Shown here piece by piece: positions 16,701-23,808 of a stretch of DNA of 37,102 nt (its first letter is position 1; each line of letters starts with the position of its first letter). Source of the stretch: CAYRPN01 sp964426135 (GTDB taxonomy: Bacteria; Planctomycetota; Phycisphaerae; Phycisphaerales; Phycisphaeraceae); NCBI GenBank assembly GCA_964426135.1, contig CAYRPN010000053.1, forward strand, positions 1 through 37,102, given 5' to 3'. Position numbers and translations under genes: made by a program. A model generated the notes under the pieces. That model was not told the origin of the DNA and did no database searches. It worked only from the letters and a program-made list of their open reading frames with translations.

Positions 16701-17493
16701 AACCCACGGCGCCGGCGGGGGCCTGTTCGCTCATCAGCACGCTCTGCCACTGCCGCGGGCCGCCGGAGTTTTCGGTGGAGCCTGGCGCGGGCAGGGCGTG
16801 GACGTTGTAGTAGACCCACGCCCTCATGCCCGGTTCGTAACCCTTCTCCACGCGCATCGCCAGCCGCAGCGGCGCGTCGGCCGGCTGCACGGCTTCGTTG
16901 GAAAGCGAAGTCAGGTGCGTGCGCCTGGGCCACTCCGCACCGCCCAGGGGCAGCAGCCAGCGCTTGGCCGCGGTTGCCGCGGCATCCGGCGCGGCGAGGC
17001 AGATCACGCCGAGCACGATGATCGCGGCGAGCGCGGACATGCCGCTGCGCACGGCGGGCGTAGGGTTGATGAGTTGATGCAGCGACTCGCCGCCGAGGCG
17101 CTTTTCCGCCTGCGTCATGCTGGCCTGCGCCATGGACGCCATGCGGGCGGGGTCCGCATAGTTCTCCGGATGCACGGCAAACTCAACGCCGCTGGCGAGC
17201 AGCCCCGTCAGGTGCGGAAACATTTTCTCCGCCCGCAGCGCCAGCACACTCAGGTCCGGCGCAAAGCCCGCGGCCCGCGACAGATTTGAGAAGAGCCAAA
17301 GCCCGGCGAACGCGAAGATGCCCAAGTCGAGCACCAGCCGCAACCAGCCGGGCAGCCGAAGCAGATAGTCGACCAGGCCGCACGCGATGGCGACGACGAT
17401 CATGGCGGCGATGAATTGCAGCAGGCGACGGGCGAGCAATAGAAGTCGGCCCCAGCGGCGAACATTGTCGAGCTGCGCGATGACTTGCTGCAT
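13732..17493 (-). CDS. Very large DUF4175-like membrane protein with Gln-rich coiled coil
   Basis: A 1253-residue protein from the ATG at 17493; a TTG at 17535 would add 14 residues. The first 170 residues hold three membrane segments (about 26-44, 54-70, 153-170). Residues about 190-620 form a predicted exported beta-rich region with repeated Ig-like patterns such as EIEPPAYAKG and VALLEPAGDETVLSTATVKVEG. From about 630 to the end it is a long Gln/Glu/Lys/Ala-rich coiled coil, with many KDLAG and LKQRAQ type heptads. The arrangement matches the DUF4175 family as I know it from planctomycetes and other Gram-negatives; the function of that family is unknown. It heads a co-directional run with the poly-Q and squalene-cyclase-fold proteins. 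A 27-base palindrome is embedded in the coding region (codons about 292-300). Confidence 0.88.
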   Translation of the reverse strand: MQQVIAQLDNVRRWGRLLLLARRLLQFIAAMIVVAIACGLVDYLLRLPGWLRLVLDLGIFAFAGLWLFSNLSRAAGFAPDLSVLALRAEKMFPHLTGLLASGVEFAVHPENYADPARMASMAQASMTQAEKRLGGESLHQLINPTPAVRSGMSALAAIIVLGVICLAAPDAAATAAKRWLLPLGGAEWPRRTHLTSLSNEAVQPADAPLRLAMRVEKGYEPGMRAWVYYNVHALPAPGSTENSGGPRQWQSVLMSEQAPAGAVGSADEPASRSGMFERLVDLSPDLAEILAGSGTSSATAAAGATSLPPRGAIVEFYFKAGDNVTESRTVRVVPRPAVTSVVAEIEPPAYAKGLIKPETIAMHRQTGRTASMSAMQGSAVTMKVRFNKPVDPHLLSAGSADRRGTPEVGTSALVVDPAELVAFAARAEKEKWLSPDLAGPLMPGLSRPGGKPLPLTQWKWHDDGMGCDFTFLLYTTVESPIHLRDEHGLENLSDRTYRIEARVDQPPTVALLEPAGDETVLSTATVKVEGTARDDVASESLSLEAALPAKLQITPPAVEKKLTSETLILETVNGRTERLAASHQLDLSKLGLKPGDQVILTAAARDIYELDGKRHDIVRSAPRTLRIVDTASLINQLRNELSAVRQQAIRLEARQTEIRTGEQQQAHSRQEQLTQQVSRQKDALQQLKQRAQRNKLDDPQLKDLIQRSKELINKAENESQSATQQLEQSRREQKESAAQKAAQEQAGKHQENVGQALKDLAGLLDQGRDALTLQLQLRALDQAQKTLGEDTRKMLPRTAGKNANELDPKDAKELQRLAEQQKNLGQQADELIKQMKAAAEAIDKQGKSPQDKATAQALNDAANIAQRQGLQDKMQQAQKDVQENKLSQANTQQEEASQTLQQMLQQMQGQDKKQQEMLRRMLAKLEESIARLIEQQKAQLDRLKAAKQDFALLADGEAALRRNTIAVAEEARADQKMGNVTKLVDAAARSMGDAIGFLRGNQQEPAVTSESDALKNLEDALKLVKEMKQKSEQEEQQQQRDELKGVYEKLAKAQDDLRERTRVLVDAGELNRRQRGELLALGNAEADLQNEAKQLAEKVKDTLLFQQLHKEVDESASRAVGKLRGATPDGELVLDQQNISDTLRLMAKALDDAKKEADAFDEAQRAQQQQQGEQQQGQQGKKPLVPPVAELRLLRGMQESVYRQTRAIGDGKVKLTDSQRVKQMGDLAARQLQLRMLGERLIRKMTQGTDVQE
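16594..16620. repeat. Near-perfect palindrome inside the DUF4175-like gene
   Basis: Thirteen bases (16594-16606) are followed by one G and then by their exact reverse complement (16608-16620). The palindrome encodes a small-residue stretch (SGTSSATAAA) in a presumed loop between beta domains. It looks like an inserted intergenic-type repeat tolerated in frame. Confidence 0.85.
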
Positions 17494-17635
17494 GAAGAAG
17501 TTCCGCGAAAAGGAGCGATCCGCCGCAACGGACAATGATAGAGATCACGACGAGGCAAACAAGAAGAAAACGCCGCGAAAACGAGGCGGGCGCGGAGGAC
17601 GGTGTCACGGAATCGTCACAGCCGGATGGATGCCT

Positions 17636-17655
17636 GTTTAGCGGTCGGGCTCCAC
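17636..17655. repeat. Partial GTTTAGCGG repeat
   Basis: GTTTAGCGGTCGGGCTCC matches the foot and first half of the family at 11203 and 13667 but lacks the second arm. It ends a few bases before the stop codon (TAG, 17662-17664) of the heme dehydrogenase gene. Confidence 0.55.
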
Positions 17656-17661
17656 CACGCG

Positions 17662-20600
17662 CTACCTTACAGCGGTCAGGAACGCGAGCAGGTCGAACAG
17701 ATCACTTTCTTTGATCACTTCGACAAGATTCGTGGGCATGAGCGACAGGCTCGACGGACGCGTTTCGCTGATCTCATCGCTGCTGATCTTCATCTCCTTG
17801 CCCTGCGAATCAGCAAGCACCACCAGCTTGCCCTCTTCGCGCAGCTTGAGGCCCGTGACCTGGTCGCCGTCCTTTTTCGTCACGATGACGGGACGGAACG
17901 CGGCATCGACATTACGGTTGGGGTCGATGATGTCTTCGAGAAGACGTTCGTGGCCGCGGGCGCCGATGCCGTCGAGTTGCGGGCCGACCTTGTTGCCTTG
18001 CCCGGCGAGTTGGTGGCAAGCAGCGCAGTTCTGCTTGAAAACAGCCGCGCCTTTGTCGATCGATGCGGCGAGATTGGCGGGCGAGGCTGTGGATCGCCAC
18101 GCGGCGAAGCGCGTCGAGCGGTCGGCGATGAGCTGGTTCAACCGGGCGTCGGCGGGTTGCAGATTCTTCGTCAGTGCGGCGAGACGCGCGTCCTTGTCCG
18201 ACGGGTTCGACGCATTCACACGATCGAGCACCGCCTTGTCCTGCAGCAACCGCGGCGAAGCCTTGCCGTCGGCGATGGTTTTCAAGAGTGCGTCAGCGCC
18301 ATCGGCGTTCGACGCCAGTGCCATCGCGAAGGGCTGCTGCAACGTCGCGGGCGCGGCGATCAGCGCGGCCGAGAGAGCAGCGCGGGCTTCGGCTGTGCCG
18401 GCGACGCCGAGCGATTGTGCCGCCTTGATGCGGAGCGGCGCGGGCTCGCCTCCTCTGGCGGCGATGGCGCCGAGCGACTCGATCGCCGCGACACGGTTCA
18501 GCGATATGCTCGCCTGCGCCGCCGCCAGACGGGCATCCATGCCGGCCGCCGCGTCGCCCAGCACACGCAACACCTGCGGCGAGAGCTTCGCCAGTTTCAG
18601 ATCGCCGGCAATCTGCGCCGCCAGCGCCAGCTTGTTGCCGCTCTCCGTGTCCGACGGAATCGCCAGCACCGCCGGTTCAAAGCGCGCGACCGCCAGCCAG
18701 GCGTAGCCGGCGCCGGTCTGGGCGTCGACGATCTCGAACGCGCCGCGCTTCCCCGCCCACTTGCTCAGATCCCACGTGTACTTGTGGGCGATGTCGTTGC
18801 GCGGCGGCGTCTGCTGCGCGATGATCTCACCGCTGTCCGCCAGTTTCAGGCGAACGTGATTCGTCGCCGGCGGATTGCTTCCAGGGATGCCGTTGTGGCC
18901 GCACAGGTAGAACGTCAGCTTCTTCGGAATCGTGAAGGGCGTGGAGCGCATCACGCCGGTGAGCGTTTCGCCGCCGACGATGGAGTCGAGGAAGATCGCG
19001 CTCTGGCCATCGGCGCACTTGCGTTCGCGCGGGCCGAACGGCGAGGGCGAAGGCTTGGTGGGATCGAGGGATTCACTGGTCCAGCTTGGTTTCACTTCGC
19101 GCTTGGGATCGAGCATCGCCTCGGCGAGCGTCGCTGCCCACCGGCCCAATGCACTGTCGGCGTTGATCGTGCCGCCGCGCTGCTTCACACCGCTGTGAAT
19201 GGCGGTGAAGAGCGGAAGCTGCGCGTCGATGTCGCCCTTGAACTTCTCCTTCACGAATGCCGCCACTTCATCGACGCGGGCATCGCCGACATAACGAGCC
19301 ACGTGGGTGATGTACCGGCCCATGGCGTCGGCGGAGAGGTCGCTGCTTCGCACATGCTCGAACGCGAACCACGCCGCCGCCTCGCTAGGCACCGCCAGCG
19401 CGATCTCGGCGAGCTTCGCACGGTCGCCGGCTTCGAGCTTGATCTCGCGCAGCGCGGCCAGGTCCTTCATGTCGCGCAGGTTGTTGCGCAGGGCGATGCG
19501 GATGGTGTGGATCAGGGCGAGGTCCTGCGCGTCGGCTTTGGACCAGGCGGTGAGGAGTGCCCCCACATTGGACGGATGCGGATGTCGGCTGAGGGCATCC
19601 GCGGCCAAACGGACCTGTATCGGATGAACTGACTCAAGACCTCCTTGCGCCCACTTCATGAAGTACGGCGCCAGTTCCTTTCTCTCACTAAACATTCGAT
19701 AGATGTGGCCCATCGCGATTACGCTCGGCGGGCTGCGCCTTTCGGGATGAAACGTGCTCTGGACCCCTTCCGTACGCTCAATGATCCAGTACGCGTGGAC
19801 TTCATTCATCCACTCAAGGCCGAGGCTGCCGACCACATCCTTGGTTTTCACGGCGGAGCTATCTAACGCCACCTGAGTTGCCAATGATCTGAACACGATG
19901 TTTTGATCACCTAGCGCTGTGACTAAATGGCTGGTGGACAACTTCGTGAGATCAACCAAGGGCCGCAACGCCACCCTCGGCGTTCCCGCTGTCCCCTTCC
20001 ACACGACGCGCCAGATTCTGCCCCGCGCGCGGTCGCGCTTTGGGTGTTTCAAGTCCACTTCGTAATGCCCGATGATGCAGTTGTAAAAATCCGCGATGTA
20101 CAGCGCGCCGTCGGGGCCGAGTTGGATATCGACAGGCCGGAACCATTCATCGTCGCAGGTCACGAAATCCACCGGCTTATCCACCCACGGCGTGGAGCCG
20201 CGCCACTCGATCACGTCGCGCTGCACCTTGCAGTTGACGACATTACCCAGGTACAGGCAATCGCGGTACTCCTTGGGGAAATGATCGGCTGCGTAGTACG
20301 CGATGCCGCCGACGCCGCTGGAGCCGTGATCGTGATTCGTCATCTCCGGCGCGAAGCCCAGGCCGTCGTGCTGGCGGCCGAAGCTCTGATAGCACCCGCC
20401 GCGCAGGAGCATCGTGCACGCCTTGCTGTGGCAGTCGGCGGAAAAAAGATTGCCCCACGGATCGAAGGTCAGGCCGAAGGGGTTCACCTGCCCCTGCGAC
20501 CAGAGCTCAATCGCTGAGCCGTCGGGCTTGAAGCGGTAGGTGTTGCCGCTGTTCATCTCGAGGACGACGAGGCCTTCGCCCTTGATCTTCACTTTCGACT

Positions 20601-21174
20601 GATTGCGGAATCCGTGGTTCGCGTAGATCCAGCCGTCGAGGTGATAGCGGAAGCCGTTCTGGTTGCCGTGCGTGTCAGCGTAATCGAACGGGCCAAACAT
20701 GATCTCGCGTTTGTCGGCTTTGTCGTCGCCATCGGTGTCGGTGTATTTCCAGATGTTCGGAATGGACCAGAGAATCGCCTCTTTGCCGGCCTTGAGCGGG
20801 AGGATGCCGATGGGAATGTTGAGGTTCTCCGCAAATCGCTTGACGCTCTTGGCCTTGCCGTCCGGACCGATGTCGCTGAGGATCGTGACTGCGTCGCGGG
20901 CTTTGGCGGGATCGGCGGCGGGCCAGGGATATTCGATCGAGTGTGAGACCCACAGCCGACCGCGCGTGTCGAAGTTCAGGTTCATCGGCTTCTGAATCTC
21001 CGGCTCGCTGGCAACGAGCTGAATCTCAAAGCCGGGTGGAAGCTTGAACTTCTTCTGCTGCTCGGCGGGCGACAGCGGGTCCGTCGTCACCACCGGCGGC
21101 GCGGCGAGCGCGGCACGTGACCAGAAAAACATGGCCAGCACAAACAGGCAGCGACAGGTGGCGGGGTTTCGCAT
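17662..21174 (-). CDS. PVC-type secreted heme-binding dehydrogenase
   Basis: A 1170-residue secreted protein of the Pirellula/Verrucomicrobium type (as in TIGR02604 dehydrogenase and TIGR02603 heme-binding domains). Start at MRNPATCRCL gives a clear signal peptide ending in ALA; an ATG 33 bases upstream is less likely. Residues about 30-400 form a beta-propeller beginning PPGFEIQLVASEPEIQKP, with repeats such as FDTRGRLWVS, FDPWGNLFSAD and LGPDGALYIADFYN. A helical HEAT-like region and a beta-sandwich insertion (about 690-840) follow. The C-terminus has one c-type heme site, CAACH (1050-1054), and the typical SSLSLMP segment. It probably oxidises a sugar or alcohol outside the cytoplasm and passes electrons to heme c. 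The Gfo/Idh and sulfatase genes lie upstream on the same strand, which suggests a sulfated-glycan substrate. Confidence 0.93.
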   Translation of the reverse strand: MRNPATCRCLFVLAMFFWSRAALAAPPVVTTDPLSPAEQQKKFKLPPGFEIQLVASEPEIQKPMNLNFDTRGRLWVSHSIEYPWPAADPAKARDAVTILSDIGPDGKAKSVKRFAENLNIPIGILPLKAGKEAILWSIPNIWKYTDTDGDDKADKREIMFGPFDYADTHGNQNGFRYHLDGWIYANHGFRNQSKVKIKGEGLVVLEMNSGNTYRFKPDGSAIELWSQGQVNPFGLTFDPWGNLFSADCHSKACTMLLRGGCYQSFGRQHDGLGFAPEMTNHDHGSSGVGGIAYYAADHFPKEYRDCLYLGNVVNCKVQRDVIEWRGSTPWVDKPVDFVTCDDEWFRPVDIQLGPDGALYIADFYNCIIGHYEVDLKHPKRDRARGRIWRVVWKGTAGTPRVALRPLVDLTKLSTSHLVTALGDQNIVFRSLATQVALDSSAVKTKDVVGSLGLEWMNEVHAYWIIERTEGVQSTFHPERRSPPSVIAMGHIYRMFSERKELAPYFMKWAQGGLESVHPIQVRLAADALSRHPHPSNVGALLTAWSKADAQDLALIHTIRIALRNNLRDMKDLAALREIKLEAGDRAKLAEIALAVPSEAAAWFAFEHVRSSDLSADAMGRYITHVARYVGDARVDEVAAFVKEKFKGDIDAQLPLFTAIHSGVKQRGGTINADSALGRWAATLAEAMLDPKREVKPSWTSESLDPTKPSPSPFGPRERKCADGQSAIFLDSIVGGETLTGVMRSTPFTIPKKLTFYLCGHNGIPGSNPPATNHVRLKLADSGEIIAQQTPPRNDIAHKYTWDLSKWAGKRGAFEIVDAQTGAGYAWLAVARFEPAVLAIPSDTESGNKLALAAQIAGDLKLAKLSPQVLRVLGDAAAGMDARLAAAQASISLNRVAAIESLGAIAARGGEPAPLRIKAAQSLGVAGTAEARAALSAALIAAPATLQQPFAMALASNADGADALLKTIADGKASPRLLQDKAVLDRVNASNPSDKDARLAALTKNLQPADARLNQLIADRSTRFAAWRSTASPANLAASIDKGAAVFKQNCAACHQLAGQGNKVGPQLDGIGARGHERLLEDIIDPNRNVDAAFRPVIVTKKDGDQVTGLKLREEGKLVVLADSQGKEMKISSDEISETRPSSLSLMPTNLVEVIKESDLFDLLAFLTAVR

Positions 21175-21242
21175 GGATTGCTTTCCGTGGGAGGCGTCCT
21201 GAAACATGGCGTCGCTTCAATTCGCATTCATCCAGCCTGGCG

Positions 21243-22598
21243 CTACTCCTCGCCCGACTCCAGCGCCAACGGCCGGGCGGCGGCCTTGGCGTGAAGGTCG
21301 TAGCGCTTGCGCAGCTCCTGCACGCGCGCCGGCTCCTTCGATGCCAGATCGTTCTTCTCGCTGATGTCCTGAGCAATGTTGTAGAGCTCTTCCACAACGT
21401 TACCGCTCGCCTTGTTCTTTCCCTTGCCTTTGCCGCCAGCGTCTGCGGCGCGCACCACCAGTTTCCATTCCCCCACGCGAATGGCGCCGCCGGCGGGCGT
21501 GATGTTGTGCACGATCTCCTCGTGCGGCGTGACCGCGCCCTTCGTGATGCAGGGCCAGATATCACGGCCATCCACCGGCAGCTTCTGCTCCAAGGGCGCG
21601 CCAGCCAGTTTCAGCAGCGTCGGATACCAGTCGACGATGTGCATCATTGCATCCACCTTGCTGCCCGGTTCGATCACGCCCTGCCACGAGGCGAATGCAC
21701 AGACGCGCACGCCGCCTTCGTACACGGTGCCCTTGCCCGCACGCAGCGGGGTGTTGTCGGTCACCTTGCCGGGGCTGGGGCCGCCGTTGTCGCTGCTGAA
21801 AATAAAGAGCGTGTCCTTGCGGAATCCCTTCTCATCCACCGCGTCCACGATCTGTCCGATGGCCTCATCCATCGCCGCAAGCATGCCCGCCAGCTTGCGC
21901 CGCTCGCCCTGCAGCTTTGCGTACGGCTCGGTGTACTTGTCCGGCACCTGATGCGGCGCGTGCACCGCGTTGAAGGGCACATACAGAAAGAACGGTTTGC
22001 CCGCCTCCTGCCTCTTGACGAACCGCACCGCTTCGCGCGCCAGCAGATGCGTGCTGTAGCCCTGGTCGTTGCTCTTCGTGCCGTCGCGGTACCAGTCGTG
22101 CTTGTTGTCGCGGACGTGGGTGAAATAGTCGAGCGCGCCGAACAGGTGGCCATAGAAAAAATCGAAGCCCCGCGCGTTGGGCCAGTATTTCTCATCGAAG
22201 CTGCCCAGGTGCCACTTGCCGGTCATGCCAGTGGCGTAGCCGGCTTCGCGCAGGGCGGCGGGGAGCATGCGCTCGTCGAGTGACAGTCCGTATTTCGCGT
22301 TGGGCCGAATCACGCCCACCTGCAGCCCGTAGCGGATCGGGTACCGCCCGGTCATCAGGCTGGCGCGCGTCGGGGAGCAGACCGGCTGCACGTAAAACTG
22401 CTTGAGCACCGCGCCGGATGCGGCAAGCTTGTCCAGGTGCGGCGTGCGGATCTCCTTGCCGCCATTGAATCCGCAATCCGCAAAGCCCAGGTCATCGGCG
22501 ATGATGAAAACGATGTTCGGTTTCTGGGCCGCGAATGACCTGGCGCACAGGGCAAGCACGATGAACGCGAACAGGAGAGGGAACCGTCGATGCTTCAT
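21243..22598 (-). CDS. Type I sulfatase (arylsulfatase family), secreted
   Basis: A 451-residue formylglycine-dependent sulfatase. The start at MKHRRFPLLF is supported by AAAGGGT about 7 bases upstream and a signal peptide (about 1-24). The metal-binding DD is at 35-36. The signature CSPTRAS starts at Cys74, the residue converted to formylglycine (C-x-P-T-R is complete). GKWHLG follows at about 130, and a D-N pair in FSSDNGG later. The enzyme hydrolyses sulfate esters, in planctomycetes usually on sulfated polysaccharides. It lies 23 bases after the upstream Gfo/Idh gene and 68 bases before the heme dehydrogenase gene on the same strand, so the three are probably co-transcribed. No dedicated activating enzyme is in the window. 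Confidence 0.95.
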   Translation of the reverse strand: MKHRRFPLLFAFIVLALCARSFAAQKPNIVFIIADDLGFADCGFNGGKEIRTPHLDKLAASGAVLKQFYVQPVCSPTRASLMTGRYPIRYGLQVGVIRPNAKYGLSLDERMLPAALREAGYATGMTGKWHLGSFDEKYWPNARGFDFFYGHLFGALDYFTHVRDNKHDWYRDGTKSNDQGYSTHLLAREAVRFVKRQEAGKPFFLYVPFNAVHAPHQVPDKYTEPYAKLQGERRKLAGMLAAMDEAIGQIVDAVDEKGFRKDTLFIFSSDNGGPSPGKVTDNTPLRAGKGTVYEGGVRVCAFASWQGVIEPGSKVDAMMHIVDWYPTLLKLAGAPLEQKLPVDGRDIWPCITKGAVTPHEEIVHNITPAGGAIRVGEWKLVVRAADAGGKGKGKNKASGNVVEELYNIAQDISEKNDLASKEPARVQELRKRYDLHAKAAARPLALESGEE

Positions 22599-22621
22599 GG
22601 GCAGACCCTTTGAATGGATGA

Positions 22622-23689
22622 TCACGTCAACGCCACGCCACACGCACGGAGCAGTGTTTCCTGCACGGTCAGGTCATGCTCGTACGAGAAGTCGGACTGC
22701 TTCTGCCCGCGGATGATGCGGGCCATGTCGGCGGCATCGTCGACGTAGCGCGTGTAGCGAGGGAACTTGATCTCCTGCGTGCCCTTCTTGTATTCGCCTC
22801 GCGGCCTGGAGAGCGACACGCGGGCCGCGGGATTGTCGAGCGGCTGAATGTGGAACGTGCCCTCGCTGCCGCAGACGACGAGGTGCCTGCGGTCGAAGCC
22901 TTCCACTTCCAGCGCGGTGGATTTCACGGTGGCGGTGGCCTTGGGATAGCTGAGCACCGCGAGCATGTTGTCCAGCAGTTTGTCGTCGATCACGGCAGAG
23001 TGCAGATTGAAAGACGCGACGCCGGCGGGCTTGCCCAGGATGGCGATGACCAGGTCCATCACATGGCAGCCGAGTTCGAACAGGATGCCGCCGGGGTACG
23101 CCGCCAGTTGTCGCCGGCCGGCGGGATCGATGACCTTGCTCATCACCGCGTGAACTTCAAATACCTCGCCCAACCAGCCCTGCTTCAGAAATTCGCGCAG
23201 CAGCACAACCGCCGGGTTGTAGCGGAACATGTAGCCCATCTGCACGAGGAGCTTCTTTTTCGCCGCGGCGTCGAGGATGCGCTTGAACTGCGGCAGCGAC
23301 TCGCCGGCGGGCTTGTCGAGATGAATGTGCATGCCGGCGGTGACACACGCCTCGGCATGATTCAGCAGATCAGCCACGCGCGACTCGACGAGCACTGCCT
23401 GCAGGCCCCGTGTCTGCAGCAGTTCGTCGCGCGTCATCCATTTCAAGCCCTGGTATGGAGCGGTGTTCTCCGCGCGCTTGCGCAGGGCTTCGTCGGGCTC
23501 CACGATGCCGACCACTTCGTAGTCCGCTGACGCGCGGTAGACCGCGAGCTTGCTCGCATGAGCGTGGCCCACGCCGATCTGCCCGATCCGGATGCGCCCG
23601 GGCGCCGCCTTGTCGTCCGCCGCCGCGGAACTTGCCGCCATGATGCCGGCCAGGGCGCCGGCCCGGCGGAGAAAAGTGCGTCGGTTCAT
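22622..23689 (-). CDS. Tat-exported Gfo/Idh/MocA-family oxidoreductase
   Basis: A 355-residue NAD(P)-dependent sugar dehydrogenase-like protein. The ATG follows GGAG at 7 bases. The N-terminus MNRRTFLRRAGALAG is a twin-Arg export signal, so the enzyme is exported folded, probably with its cofactor tightly bound as in glucose-fructose oxidoreductase. The Rossmann motif is IGQIGVGHAHASK (about 35-47). The usual EKP motif appears as DKP (HLDKPAGE), and the C-terminal domain has the alpha/beta pattern of the family with GCHVMDLV (catalytic His region). It is the first gene of the presumed operon with sulfatase and heme dehydrogenase. Oxidation of a sugar ring, for example at C3, is plausible but not shown. 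Confidence 0.93.
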   Translation of the reverse strand: MNRRTFLRRAGALAGIMAASSAAADDKAAPGRIRIGQIGVGHAHASKLAVYRASADYEVVGIVEPDEALRKRAENTAPYQGLKWMTRDELLQTRGLQAVLVESRVADLLNHAEACVTAGMHIHLDKPAGESLPQFKRILDAAAKKKLLVQMGYMFRYNPAVVLLREFLKQGWLGEVFEVHAVMSKVIDPAGRRQLAAYPGGILFELGCHVMDLVIAILGKPAGVASFNLHSAVIDDKLLDNMLAVLSYPKATATVKSTALEVEGFDRRHLVVCGSEGTFHIQPLDNPAARVSLSRPRGEYKKGTQEIKFPRYTRYVDDAADMARIIRGQKQSDFSYEHDLTVQETLLRACGVALT

Positions 23690-23808
23690 GGAAGACTCCG
23701 GGAAGAAATCGACATCACGATATCAGACCGCCGATGTCGGACCGGCAAGCCCGCAAGTATCGAGCCGGCAGTCCACGCAGCCCGCCCTGCTACCATGTGC
23801 GAAGCTGC

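Noticed and set aside
17602..19632. Plus-strand open frame of 676 codons
   Set aside because: Antisense to the heme dehydrogenase, Arg-rich, no family resemblance.
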